Positions 41,874 to 51,020 of a stretch of 64,000 nucleotides of DNA are shown one piece after another; the stretch's first letter is position 1; each line of letters starts with the position of its first letter. The stretch comes from Flavobacteriales bacterium. Lineage in GTDB: Bacteria; Bacteroidota; Bacteroidia; Flavobacteriales_D; Sanyastnellaceae. The position numbers were made by a program, and so were the translations under genes. Location of the stretch: positions 62,001 through 126,000 of the forward strand of contig JADKIZ010000012.1 of assembly GCA_016722445.1 (NCBI GenBank), read 5' to 3'. The notes under the pieces were generated by a model. That model made no database searches and was not told the DNA's origin. It saw only the letters and a program-made list of their open reading frames with translations.

Positions 41874-42305
41874 ATGCGTTTTCTTTGTGCTGTGATTCAA
41901 GGTGAAACATTAGCCATTTCCCGGCGCATCGTGTTCTTCGACGGAATTTGTAATCTGTGCAATTTTTCTGTGGATTTTCTGATGAGGCATGACAAACATC
42001 ACCTGCTCTTTTTTTCACCGTTACAAGGGAAAACAGCCATTGAAATGCAAATGCCTTTGTCCTCCAATGGAGATAGTTTTATCTATTTGAGAAACGGTGA
42101 AATTTTATCGGAATCCACCGCAACCATCAGGGTTTTAGCCGATTTGGGGTTTTGGTGGAAGTGGGTATATGTCTTTCTGGCCATTCCACCCTTTTTGCGC
42201 AATCCTGTTTATCGTTGGATTGCCCGAAACCGTTATCGTTGGTTTGGCAAAAGAAGTTCTTGCAGATTCCCTTCCGAAGAGGAAAAGGGAAGGTTATTGC
42301 CATAA
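41874..42305 (+). CDS. DCC-family (DUF393) thiol-disulfide oxidoreductase-like protein
   Basis: The ATG at 41874 gives ~143 residues; translation could also begin later, close to RRIVFFDGICNLC. The DxxCxxC motif (DGICNLC) and the tail WIARNRYRWFGKR are the signatures of the DCC family, small proteins with a thioredoxin-like fold and probable redox activity. A hydrophobic segment (WVYVFLAIPPFL) suggests membrane contact. The partner is unknown. Confidence 0.88.
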   Translation: MRFLCAVIQGETLAISRRIVFFDGICNLCNFSVDFLMRHDKHHLLFFSPLQGKTAIEMQMPLSSNGDSFIYLRNGEILSESTATIRVLADLGFWWKWVYVFLAIPPFLRNPVYRWIARNRYRWFGKRSSCRFPSEEEKGRLLP

Positions 42306-42380
42306 CATCTGCGCTTCCATTAACATCGAAACGGCGTGATGGCAAACGTATGAGTATCTGCACTTCAATGTATTTAGTAT

Positions 42381-42407
42381 AAAAAAAGCCGGGACATGCC
42401 CGGCTTT
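42381..42407 (-). terminator. Rho-independent terminator of the sugar-dehydrogenase gene
   Basis: On the minus strand AAAGCCGGG (99-407 side) pairs with CCCGGCTTT across a five-base loop, followed by a seven-T run. It lies 18 bp after the stop at 42426. Confidence 0.9.
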
Positions 42408-42425
42408 CAGATATGATGTGAATGC

Positions 42426-43848
42426 TTAGTCGATTTTCACGAAATTTCCTGTAACAGTTCCGAGCTTTGAAGTAGCTGCAGTCCAATAATTACCGGCTTT
42501 CAGATCAGAAATGTCAACATTCTCTTTGGTGTTTTTGATCAATACTTCTTTTACCAATTTGCCATCATAACCAAAAATCTGAAGGCTACTTCCTACCAAT
42601 GTTGAAGAAACTTCCAATGTCATTTGACTTGATGCCGGATTCGGATAAAGATTGAGTTCTTGTCCAACAGTTGCCGCAGGTTCTTCTACACTATTGTAGG
42701 CAAGATTGCGGAATTCTTTGATCTTATTTGGTGTTGTTCCGGGATAAGAACCACCATTGAGCGCAACATAGATTGCTCCAGTGTATGGATTCACACACAT
42801 CGCGGAATCTCTGGTTTAATGTGGTGAAGTATTTATCTTCAGATGTCACACTGAGACCATCAGTGCTCAAATGAAGTACAGACACACGGTCATTGCTGCT
42901 GGTTGTGCCGTTCAATCCTCCCATTACACCCATGATGATGCTGTTCGACCATTCAGGAATTGCAGGGTGATCATAATAGCTGATACCATTTACGGCAACA
43001 CAAGGAGACCATTCCTTGAGTGGTTCTTTCACGTTGTTGCCGTTGCAGAAAGTTTGTTCTGATGCAGTATTACAAGCACCTTCAACATCAGGCCATCCAT
43101 AATTGCGCGACACTTCAATAATGTTGAACTCATCGCTGCTGTTTTGTCCGTGCTCACTTTCATATAAAATGCCAGTAGGACCGTAACACAATCCCTGACT
43201 GTTGCGGTGACCAAAGCTCCACACATATGAAGATGGATCAGGATTGTCGGCTGGAATTGTTCCATCGAGATTGATACGAAGTACTTTTCCATTGAGTGAA
43301 GACATATCTTGTGAGAGATCACCACCAGTGCCAGTATCTCCTGTAGTCATCATGATTTTATTGTCTGGAGAAATCACCAAACGTGAACCATCATGAATCC
43401 AGTTGCCGGGAATATTGTTGATGAGGTTTGTTTCGCCAGTCAATGCTGTGCCGTCCCAGGTATATTTCACGAGACGTTCTTTCACCGAATTTCCAGATGC
43501 ATAGCAGTAAACTAGAAATACTTCCGGTGTAGAGGCGAAATCCGGGTGGAGTGCCATTCCCAACAATCCCGGTTCACTGGAACCGCTACCGGCAACAGCA
43601 ATATCGAGAATTGTGGTGTAATTGCCTGTTTCAGGATCAATGCGAAGTACTTTACCTGTGCGAAGTGTGGCCCAGATATAGTCATCTGGTCCCCAGAGAA
43701 TTTCCCATGGAAGACTGATGCCAGTTACCAAATCTGTTTCAGTGAGCGTGGTATTGCCTACTGTCCAGGTGGTTTGAGCGTGGTTGGTGAGTGGTGCCGT
43801 GCATGAAAGCAGGCATGCTACAAAAGAAAATCCGAGTATACGTTTCAT
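42426..43848 (-). CDS. PQQ-type sugar/sorbosone dehydrogenase with T9SS type A domain (one frame break)
   Basis: The ATG at 43848 ([16 protein letters not shown]) starts a signal peptide, possibly a lipoprotein type. The rest is a six-bladed propeller of the soluble glucose/sorbosone dehydrogenase family: [66 protein letters not shown]. The C-terminal ~80 residues are a T9SS sorting domain ([12 protein letters not shown] ... [11 protein letters not shown]). The frame breaks near 42799-42806 in a GTGTGTG string. Restoring one GT unit gives [16 protein letters not shown] and joins the two parts (~474 residues). Extracellular sugar oxidation is the family role; PQQ use is inferred. Confidence 0.85.
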
Positions 43849-43976
43849 ATCTGATGATGAATGTTGTGACAAAGAAAAGAACGCAGCGTCAAAATCGGAA
43901 GGAATTGTTTGAAATATGCTGCGCAAAATCCGGGAGAACAGGGAAAGCAAACAAGTTCACCTTCTATTTTTACCCC

Positions 43977-44764
43977 ATGAACACCATTGAACAAAAGAAG
44001 GAAGCGTTTGCGCGACTGCTGAAGATTATGGATGAACTGCGGGCGGAATGTCCGTGGGATAAGAAGCAAACCCTCGAAAGTCTGCGCCACCTAACCATCG
44101 AGGAAGTGTATGAGTTAGGAGACGCCATCATGAAAGGCGATATGTCGGAACTTAAATGGAGATCGGTGACATTCTCCTGCACATGGTCGTTTATGCTAAA
44201 ATCGCCAGTGAAACTGGACTTTTCGATATTGCAGATTCACTCAATGGAATTTGTGAAAAGCTCATTTCGCGCCACCCACATATTTATGGAGATGTCAAAG
44301 TAAAAGATGAGGAAGAAGTCAAATCGAACTGGGAAAAGCTCAAACTGAAGGAAGGAAAAGTGAGTGTACTCTCTGGAGTACCAGTTTCACTTCCAGCCAT
44401 GGTTAAGGCACAGCGCATTCAGGACAAAGCAAGAGGAGTGGGTTTCGATTGGGAACATGCTCACCAGGTTTGGGATAAAGTGCAGGAGGAACTCGAAGAG
44501 TTCAAAACAGAGGCCGATCAGGACAGCGATAAAATGGAGGAGGAGTTTGGCGATGTCATGTTCGCCCTCATCAACTATGCAAGATTCAAAGGCATCAATC
44601 CCGAAGACGCCCTCGAAAAAACAAACCGCAAATTCATCCGCCGTTTTCAATTCCTCGAAACCGAAAGCGCCAAAGAAGGCAAAAAACTTGGCGATATGTC
44701 GCTGGATGAGATGGACGTGTATTGGGAGAAAGCAAAAAAAGGAATTATGAATTATGAAGTATGA
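43977..44764 (+). CDS. mazG: Nucleoside triphosphate pyrophosphohydrolase MazG (one frameshift)
   Basis: The ATG at 43977 ([15 protein letters not shown]) opens the MazG N-terminal domain: [20 protein letters not shown] holds the substrate and metal-binding residues. One missing base in the A-run 44154-44156 breaks the frame. Correction gives [22 protein letters not shown] and continues into the second MazG domain ([15 protein letters not shown]). Corrected length is 263 residues, the usual size of MazG, which hydrolyses NTPs and aberrant nucleotides. The last few residues (NYEV) are coded by a 34-bp inverted-repeat arm, so the native C-terminus may have been altered. Confidence 0.88.
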
Positions 44765-45004
44765 ATTATGAATTGTGAATGGCGAAGTTTTGAGAAAACA
44801 AATGCACTTCCTTTCGCGGTCCTAATACCTAGTACTTAGTTCCTAGTACTTAGTACCTAATACCTAGTACATATTTATGAATTCTTTCCGCCTAACAACC
44901 TGCATGAAACTTGAAATCAAGTGTCGTGAGCAATAGCCTTCTCAATACTTAATACTCAATACTCACCACTCAATTCATAATTCATACTTCATAATTCATA
45001 ATTC
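44742..45004. repeat. 263-bp element bounded by perfect 34-bp inverted repeats at two convergent gene ends
   Basis: Arm 44742-44775 and arm 44971-45004 are exact reverse complements (34 of 34), built of GAATTATGAATTATGAAG-type strings. The interior holds tandem strings of CCTAGTACTTAGTACCTAATA (about 44821-44875) and TTAATACTCAATACTCAC (44948-44968). The stops of mazG and the glutathione peroxidase gene both lie in the element. Confidence 0.8.
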
Positions 45005-45575
45005 AAAACTCCCGTTCTATTTCTCCATTCATCGGATCCATAGAAGCTGAATAAGATTTGAGCCATTTGCCATCGGGACCAACAAGGAATTTGTGGAAAT
45101 TCCATTCGACTTTATCGTCCTGAACACCGTTGAGCGACTTGCTTGTAAGCCATGTGAAGATGGGATGTTGAATCGTTCCCTTCACATCAATTTTGGATGC
45201 GAGAGGAAATGTTACACCATAATTTTTTGTGCAGAATTCTGCAATTTCTTTTTCACTTCCAGGCTCCTGTCCTAAGAATTGATTGCAAGGAAAGCCAATG
45301 ATCACAAGTTTGTCTTTGTGTTTTTCTTGCAATTGTTGAAGTGCTGCATATTGTGGTGTATTGCCACATTTGCTCGCCACATTCACAATGAGGACATATT
45401 TGCCTTTGTAATCCGACATGGGAACGGTTTTGCCGTTAATGTCAGTATAACTGAGTTGATAGAAGTCACTGGTCGTCTGACTAACCAGTTCTTGTTTAAT
45501 GCGCTGATTGTTTTTCCAATATGCTGAAAGCAATATCGGGATGAGCACGGCAACAATGATGAGGGCAACTTTCAT
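45003..45575 (-). CDS. Membrane-anchored glutathione peroxidase family protein (Cys type)
   Basis: The 190-residue protein has an N-terminal helix (MKVALIIVAVLIPILLSAYW) that anchors it or serves as an uncleaved signal. A Cys-type glutathione peroxidase domain follows: peroxidatic Cys in VNVASKCGNTPQY, then GFPCNQFLGQEPG, with the catalytic Trp/Asn in KVEWNFHKFLV. Bacterial members usually reduce peroxides with thioredoxin rather than glutathione. It acts in or at the periplasm. The stop codon is inside the right arm of the 34-bp inverted repeat. Confidence 0.92.
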   Translation of the reverse strand: MKVALIIVAVLIPILLSAYWKNNQRIKQELVSQTTSDFYQLSYTDINGKTVPMSDYKGKYVLIVNVASKCGNTPQYAALQQLQEKHKDKLVIIGFPCNQFLGQEPGSEKEIAEFCTKNYGVTFPLASKIDVKGTIQHPIFTWLTSKSLNGVQDDKVEWNFHKFLVGPDGKWLKSYSASMDPMNGEIEREF

Positions 45576-45661
45576 ATTCGTTTTGATTTCTTTATTGGAT
45601 AAAACAATTGTTGTGTCGACTTGGTTCAGGCGCCTTCAAAAATAGTTGTGACGAAGCGCTT

Positions 45662-46072
45662 TCAAAGAACGACTTTGTATTTCGATTTCATTTTTTCAAT
45701 TTGATCATCGGGAATGCCATGGGTATTTTGTCCGTGGTGTCGGTTCTCCACCGTCATCACATGAACTTGATAACCCATATCAGATGCCAGTTTGAAATAG
45801 GGTTCAATCTCCCATTCAAGGGTATAGGTATTGTCTAATATGATGATGGGTAAACCATCTTCCATGGCTTGCTTTGTGCGTGTTTCGCAATGTTTGTATG
45901 CCAAGTGATTTTTAAGGTGATCGAAATGATAATTCCCATCTCCATCCGTAAAATAGTCATCAATGCCAAACACAGGATGTTGGCCATCAGCACTGATCAA
46001 ATGCGCCAAAGTTGTTTTACCACTGCCTGGCAATCCACGTAAAATGATGAGTGATTTTTCCGGAGATTTCAT
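45662..46072 (-). CDS. Small P-loop ATPase/kinase-like protein
   Basis: The 136-residue protein has a clean Walker A (LIILRGLPGSGKTTLAHLI). A FGIDDYF segment follows, then a hydrophobic strand ending IIILDNTYTL, as in the zeta-toxin/polynucleotide-kinase-like AAA_33 group. It begins 3 bp after the acyl-CoA thioesterase gene's stop, so the two form one transcript. The substrate is unknown; RNA or nucleotide phosphorylation is a guess. Confidence 0.8.
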   Translation of the reverse strand: MKSPEKSLIILRGLPGSGKTTLAHLISADGQHPVFGIDDYFTDGDGNYHFDHLKNHLAYKHCETRTKQAMEDGLPIIILDNTYTLEWEIEPYFKLASDMGYQVHVMTVENRHHGQNTHGIPDDQIEKMKSKYKVVL

Positions 46073-46075
46073 GTC

Positions 46076-46543
46076 TTAGCTTTTCCGAAGATTCATTTCA
46101 TGAGAAATGCCTTTTCTCAATTCCATCAACCGCATGGCATAATGCTGAAGTTTTTTTTCTTCATCAGAATCTGCCGTGTATGTTGGAACTTTTCTTGGTT
46201 GTCCTTTTTCATCCATCGCAACGAAGATGATGACACAATGGGTATTGTGCCTGTATTCTGCAGATTCAGGTCGTTTGCTGTATACATCCACAGCAATGTG
46301 CATACTGGTTTCACCAGTATGGATCATCCCGGCATTCACTTCAACGATGTCGCCGATATGTATTGGCGCAAGAAACTGGATTCCACCTACGTAAACCGTC
46401 ACAGCATAACCGCCACACCAATTCACTGCACAGGCATATCCAGCTTGGTCGATCCATTTCATCACAGCACCTCCATGAACCTTTCCACCAAAATTGACAT
46501 CCGAAGGCTCAGCCAAAAAGCGCAGGGTGAGTAGTTTTTCCAT
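46076..46543 (-). CDS. Acyl-CoA thioesterase (hotdog fold, YciA/cytosolic type)
   Basis: I take the ATG at 46543 (MEKLLTLRFLAEPSD). The 155-residue product has the hotdog-fold active-site string NFGGKVHGGAVMKWIDQAGYACA, with the catalytic Asp. MIHTGETSMHIAVDVYSK matches the second helix/strand region of acyl-CoA thioesterases, which release free fatty acids from acyl-CoA. A TATGTTTG, a match to the Bacteroidota TAnnTTTG -7 element, lies 5 bp upstream of the ATG (46548-46555), which would imply a very short leader; the matching -33 element is not clear. Confidence 0.88.
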   Translation of the reverse strand: MEKLLTLRFLAEPSDVNFGGKVHGGAVMKWIDQAGYACAVNWCGGYAVTVYVGGIQFLAPIHIGDIVEVNAGMIHTGETSMHIAVDVYSKRPESAEYRHNTHCVIIFVAMDEKGQPRKVPTYTADSDEEKKLQHYAMRLMELRKGISHEMNLRKS

Positions 46544-46963
46544 TGCACAAACATAAAACCAGATGGAGGCGAATGAGGTGCTTGGTTCGAATTTCAATGT
46601 TCAAAGTTCAATGTTCAAAGTTGCGCGGATGTTTGTTTTCTTGAATTTGTAAATTGGTGCTTCCGGGCAGAGCTTGAAATAAAACTCACAAAAAACTGTG
46701 TCCTCTGCGATGTCCTCTGCGCCCCTTTGTGTCGATCCCAAATCGCCGAAGGCGAAAGGAGTTCAAGGTTTAATGTTCAATGTTCAATGTTGCGCGGATG
46801 TGTGTATTGTTTCAGAATTTACTCGCCTACACCAATTGACATTCGCATCCAATCACCCTCCCGCCCAACCTAATACCTAATACCTCGTACCTAATACCTC
46901 GCACCTCAAACAATTTTCATCCTCCATTAAACCTTCTCGCCCTAAACTTGTCTCCACGTTTTG
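46544..46963. other. Gene-free interval with low-complexity tandem repeats
   Basis: These 420 bases lie between divergent genes. They contain TTCAATGTTCAAAGTTCAATGTTCAAAG (about 46595-46621) and a second copy around 46758-46791, each followed by GTTGCGCGGATG. A CTAATACCTAATACCTCGTAC tandem lies at 46868-46908. Similar strings occur in the 44.7-45.0 kb element. No gene or RNA is recognised. Confidence 0.6.
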
Positions 46964-47506
46964 ATGACCGATCAGGACATACTGACACTATTTAAGCAAC
47001 CCGGGAAATCTGAGGAGGCTTTTGGACATTTGCTCAGGCAATATCAGAAGCCTGTGTACTACTATATCCGTCGGATGGTGCTCAATCACGATGATTCGGA
47101 TGATATTACTCAGACCACGTTTATCAAGGCTTGGAAAGCACTGGGGACATTTCGTGGTGAGTCGAAAATCAGCACTTGGCTGCACAGAATTGCCTACAAC
47201 GAAACCATCAATTTTATTCATGCTTCAAAGCGGGTTCATCGGGTGCCAATTGATGATGTGGAAAAAAGTCTCGGTAAATCTCTCCAGGAAGATGAACTCT
47301 ATCAAGGCGATGAAATTCAACAAAAACTTCAAACAGCAATGGCGCTTTTACCCGAAAAACAAAAGGCGGTCTTTGTCATGAAGTATTACGAAGAAAAGAA
47401 GTACGAGGAAATAGCAGAAATCACTGGTACCAGTGTTGGCGCGCTGAAAGCGAGTTACCATCATGCAGTGTCAAAAATTGAATCTTATCTCACCAAAGGA
47501 AATTGA
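46964..47506 (+). CDS. ECF-family RNA polymerase sigma factor
   Basis: I start at the ATG 46964, immediately after an in-frame TTG. The ~180-residue product has sigma-70 region 2 (YIRRMVLNHDDSDDITQTTFIKAW) and region 4 (LPEKQKAVFVMKYYEEKKYEEIAEITGTSVGALKASYHHA) with a helix-turn-helix. The spacing and length are those of extracytoplasmic-function sigma factors. The next gene overlaps its stop and encodes a single-helix membrane protein, which could be the cognate anti-sigma. Confidence 0.92.
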   Translation: MTDQDILTLFKQPGKSEEAFGHLLRQYQKPVYYYIRRMVLNHDDSDDITQTTFIKAWKALGTFRGESKISTWLHRIAYNETINFIHASKRVHRVPIDDVEKSLGKSLQEDELYQGDEIQQKLQTAMALLPEKQKAVFVMKYYEEKKYEEIAEITGTSVGALKASYHHAVSKIESYLTKGN

Positions 47507-48318
47507 GTAAAGAAGAATCGTATATCGATGATCAATTGCCTGCGAACCTTGCGGCACTTCTGGCTGAAAGCCGGAACCAGCAAGAGTTTGCCGTTCCTGA
47601 GGGCTATTTTGATCAGCTCAGTGCGGAAGTGCGGTTGGGTATTCTTCACGATGATCAGGCTTCGGAGTTTTCTGCACCGGACAATTACTTCGAGGATTCT
47701 ACCAACAGGATTATTGCTGCCGTCACTCATCATCATGAGGATGAAGCTTTTTTTGATGTTCAGCATGATCAGATCATGGCTGAAATTCGATTGCGAGAGT
47801 TATTGGGTAACAATCATGAATTTGATGTACCGGAAGGTTACTTCGAAGCCGCTGCCGAAAAGACGAAACTAAAGTTATTTGGGGCTCAAGTCTTTCAATT
47901 GAGAAAATGGCTGAGCTATGCTGCTGCAGCTTCTGTGCTTTTAGCCGCAGTGTTCTTCTTTTTACCAGGAAAACAAAATCAGCAACATGAGTCTTTCGCT
48001 GAATTGATCATCATGAATCCTGTGGATGCAGAAGATATTGAATATTTCAGCGATGAAGAAGATGCCTTCGATCTATACATCGCCTTGATGGAAGAAGATA
48101 CCATCATCGTCGATTCATTGAAGACTGTGGCTGATGATCAGTTTTTTCCTGCAAACGATAGCATAATTCCCACACAGAAACTTGATCCCAAGACAGGATT
48201 GCCTTTGAATTCAGGACAAAAAAGTAAAGCTGTTTCCTGGGAGGAATTGAGTGATGAAGAATTGATGGAATATCTTTTTGAAGAAGGTGATGAGGAGATA
48301 TTAAACGATATTGAATAA
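47503..48318 (+). CDS. Probable anti-sigma-type single-pass membrane protein with VPxGYF repeats
   Basis: The start TTG at 47503 overlaps the sigma-factor stop. The 271-residue product has a cytoplasmic part (~1-140) with three short repeats (FAVPEGYFDQL, FSAPDNYFEDS, FDVPEGYFEAA). One membrane helix follows (WLSYAAAASVLLAAVFFFL), then an acidic periplasmic tail (~165-271, ending EEGDEEILNDIE). The gene order and membrane topology fit an anti-sigma factor. No zinc-binding ASD motif is visible, so the assignment rests on context. I do not recognise a family. Confidence 0.6.
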   Translation: MSKEESYIDDQLPANLAALLAESRNQQEFAVPEGYFDQLSAEVRLGILHDDQASEFSAPDNYFEDSTNRIIAAVTHHHEDEAFFDVQHDQIMAEIRLRELLGNNHEFDVPEGYFEAAAEKTKLKLFGAQVFQLRKWLSYAAAASVLLAAVFFFLPGKQNQQHESFAELIIMNPVDAEDIEYFSDEEDAFDLYIALMEEDTIIVDSLKTVADDQFFPANDSIIPTQKLDPKTGLPLNSGQKSKAVSWEELSDEELMEYLFEEGDEEILNDIE

Positions 48319-48328
48319 AACGAGTCAA

Positions 48329-48820
48329 ATGAAAAATTTTACAACGATGAAATGGATATTGATCACTTTGCTTACTCTGGCTTCGATTCAGATGGCTGCT
48401 CAGCCAGATGATTTACCGGATGAAAAGCGCCGTGAAAAAATTGATGCATTGAAACGTGCCTATATCTCGGATAAATTGGAACTGACTGTTGCCGAGGCTG
48501 AAAAATTCTGGCCTGTCTACAATGAATATGACAAGAAAAAATCGGAGGTGAAAAAATCCATCAATAAAACCTACAAGGCTATTAAAGCTGGAGGAAAATC
48601 CGAACAGGACGTGAAACAATCTATCGATTACCTCACCACCAAACGAAAGGAAGAAGCTGATCTTGATGCCGCATTTTTGAAGGACTGTTTACCGATTCTC
48701 GGTACTGATAAAGTGATCAGACTCGCTGGTTTGCCGAAAGAATTTCAAAAGGAATTGGTACAAAAAATCAAGGAGCGAAGACAACAAAGGGGAATGGGAC
48801 CGGGTGGCAGACGTTATTGA
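48329..48820 (+). CDS. Secreted Spy/CpxP-like helical stress protein
   Basis: I take the ATG at 48329 (MKNFTTMKWILITLL), the start of a signal peptide ending QMAAQ. The ~140-residue mature part is Lys/Glu-rich alpha-helix: REKIDALKRAYISDKLELT, ADLDAAFLKDCLPILGTDK. This is typical of periplasmic Spy/CpxP-like or heavy-metal-resistance helical proteins. It is the third gene of the sigma-factor operon (10 bp after the membrane protein), so envelope stress is the natural target of this regulon. Family assignment is by composition and neighbourhood. Confidence 0.65.
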   Translation: MKNFTTMKWILITLLTLASIQMAAQPDDLPDEKRREKIDALKRAYISDKLELTVAEAEKFWPVYNEYDKKKSEVKKSINKTYKAIKAGGKSEQDVKQSIDYLTTKRKEEADLDAAFLKDCLPILGTDKVIRLAGLPKEFQKELVQKIKERRQQRGMGPGGRRY

Positions 48821-50017
48821 TCAATGGAAATACCAAGCTTTGATCGTACTGCCTTGTTTGATGGTTTGTGGACCAGCCGGAATTTCGAGGAATGCATCTG
48901 ATCCACTCAGACCAGCAAAATCACCAGATCCACCGAATTTGATGACCTCATAAATTGGTGTTCCATTTTCGTGGATACCCACATTTTTTGCTGGTTGAAA
49001 AATGGTCATTCCTGATTTTTGAATGATGTCTTCCGTCGCATTGACTAGAATCGGATAAACACTTTTATCGCGATGTGTTTTGCTGAGCCAGGGTAAAAAA
49101 TATCGAACAGCACAAATCATGGTTGACACCGGATTACCCGGAAATCCAAAGATGACTGTACTGATTGTTCTTCCAAACCACATTGGTTTGCCCGGCTTTT
49201 GAGCAATGCGAAGAAATCTTTTCTCAACCCCCAAGGAATCGAGAACATCGGCAACGAAGTCGAATTATCCCTTTGAAACTCATCCAGACATCAATTTGAT
49301 GTCGTAGTCAATCACCGCCTTACCCAATGCATTGCGTATCGCATTCTCATCATCAGGTAAATGCGATACTTCGGAAGTATACCCGCGACTTTGAAGCAAA
49401 TGCTGTAGCACAAAAGCATTGGACTTGCGAATTTGATGTGCCAAAGGTGTTTGCTCAATATCCACCAATTCTTCGCCGGTGGAATAAATGATGATGCGCG
49501 GTGCTGCATACATCTTGAGTTCACTCTTACCTACTGAAGCGCATATACCAATCTCGGCGGGACCAATAGACGAATCTTTTGAAATAAGAAGTTCGCCCGC
49601 TTTAAAGTCAGTCCCGCGGCGGTGAATATTCTGGAATGGGCGGATTTCATTCGTTGTAACAGTGCACATTCCATCCGCAATCTGACATTGCTCGTATGGT
49701 ATCACCACATCAGCTCCAAAACAACACACAGCACCTGTCATGATTTCGATACATGAACCAGATTCGTGCAATTCACTTGCTGCAATCCCTGCTCGTTGTA
49801 TTCCGACGATTTTGAAACTTCGAATTCCTGAATGAAAATCTTCACTTCGAATGGCGATTCCGTCCATCATCACCCGATCAAAAGGTGGCAAATCTGTGTC
49901 TGCATAAATGTTTTCAGCAATGATGCCAGAGGTGCATTCATGCAATGATCTAATCACCTCGCGTCGATCGATGACACAGGTGAAAATGAGTTGTTCTGCT
50001 TCTAGTGGTGTAATCAT
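48821..50017 (-). CDS. moeA: Molybdopterin molybdenumtransferase MoeA, interrupted by two in-frame stops
   Basis: The ATG at 50017 overlaps the moaA stop. Domains follow MoeA order: an N-terminal domain with DLPPFDRVMMDGIAI, EIMTGAV, a central domain with YSTGEEL, and FGFPGNPVSTMI with the C-terminal beta domain (FAGLSGSDAFLEI). MoeA inserts molybdate into adenylylated molybdopterin. In the conserved SGGVSKGxFD motif, codon 246 is TGA (49280-49282) and a TAA occurs five codons later (49265-49267). The frame is unchanged on both sides, and an ordinary one-base change at each would give a normal motif. As read, it encodes a truncated protein plus a downstream remnant. Sequencing error or recent inactivation are both possible. 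Confidence 0.8.
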
Positions 50018-50997
50018 CCTCCGATAGTTGACATGGATTCATGTATCGGATTAGCACTACGCGTGGCTTCTGCGTGAAAACCATCTTTAGCTTTGTGTGA
50101 AACTACCTTCTGAATGGTTTGATTAATGGTGCTTTTTGTCGCGCCATCTCTGAGTAAAGTCATCAGATTTGTTTCTGCATTTTCATACAAACATGATTTG
50201 ATGACACCTGCAGGGGTCAGTCTGATGCGGTTGCATGTCCCGCAAAAACTTCGGGTATATGCCGGTATAATACCCACATGTCCCTGATGTCCTTCAATCT
50301 GATAATTGAAAGAGGTAGAATGTGGATCATCATCGAGTTTATGTATACTCGGAAATGCTTTTTCGATGTGAGCATAAATTTCACGGTGATTCCAACGCAA
50401 TGGCTTTTGCGAGCCATGACCATTGAAAGGCATTTCTTCAATGAAACGTACATCAACTGGATGGGTGCGTGTCAGAGTGGTTAATTCAATGAGGTCTTCT
50501 TCATTGATATCCTCTAGGATTACCGCATTGATTTTTGTTTTGATGTTGTGTTGCAACAATGCTTCAAAAGTTTCCATGACTGCGGCGAAGTCATCGCGTC
50601 GTGTGATTTTTTTGAAGCGAATTTCATTCATGGTATCCAGACTGAGATTCACCGAGTGTATTCCCAGATCTTTCAATCTGGCCACATGTGGCGCGGTGAG
50701 TGTTCCATTCGTCGTGATCGCAATTTGCGAAAACCAGTTTCGCTGAGCCACAGCTTCAACCAGTTTCATAAAGTCTTTGCGCAGAAATGGTTCACCTCCG
50801 GTAAAGCGAAGTTTAGTGACACCCAATTCATGAAAAATATCGAGAAGTACGAGCATTTCTTCATAAGAAAGCAACGATTCACGCGATACCCAATCGAGCC
50901 CTTCTGCTGGCATACAATACTTGCACCGCAGATTACAGCGATCTGTAACTGCAAGTCGTAAATAGTCGATATGCCTGCCGAACTTGTCTGTGAGCAT
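50014..50997 (-). CDS. moaA: GTP 3',8-cyclase MoaA
   Basis: The 327-residue radical-SAM protein has CNLRCKYCM for the SAM 4Fe-4S cluster and a C-terminal cluster motif with CGTCNRIRLTPAGVIKSC, ending in the characteristic GG. It catalyses the first step of molybdenum-cofactor synthesis. It overlaps moeA by 4 bp; other moa/mog genes are outside the window. The reading frame is intact. Confidence 0.96.
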   Translation of the reverse strand: MLTDKFGRHIDYLRLAVTDRCNLRCKYCMPAEGLDWVSRESLLSYEEMLVLLDIFHELGVTKLRFTGGEPFLRKDFMKLVEAVAQRNWFSQIAITTNGTLTAPHVARLKDLGIHSVNLSLDTMNEIRFKKITRRDDFAAVMETFEALLQHNIKTKINAVILEDINEEDLIELTTLTRTHPVDVRFIEEMPFNGHGSQKPLRWNHREIYAHIEKAFPSIHKLDDDPHSTSFNYQIEGHQGHVGIIPAYTRSFCGTCNRIRLTPAGVIKSCLYENAETNLMTLLRDGATKSTINQTIQKVVSHKAKDGFHAEATRSANPIHESMSTIGG

Positions 50998-51020
50998 GGT
51001 GATACGTCAGGCAAAAATCG

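Noticed and set aside
45003..45575. Selenocysteine glutathione peroxidase
   Set aside because: The active-site codon encodes Cys (ASKCGNT), not TGA.
49280..49282. TGA in MoeA as a selenocysteine codon
   Set aside because: A TAA follows five codons later, the expected residue is Gly, and no SECIS-like hairpin or Sec genes are seen.
48821..50017. MoeA as two separate genes
   Set aside because: Both parts are in the same frame and together match one MoeA in domain order.
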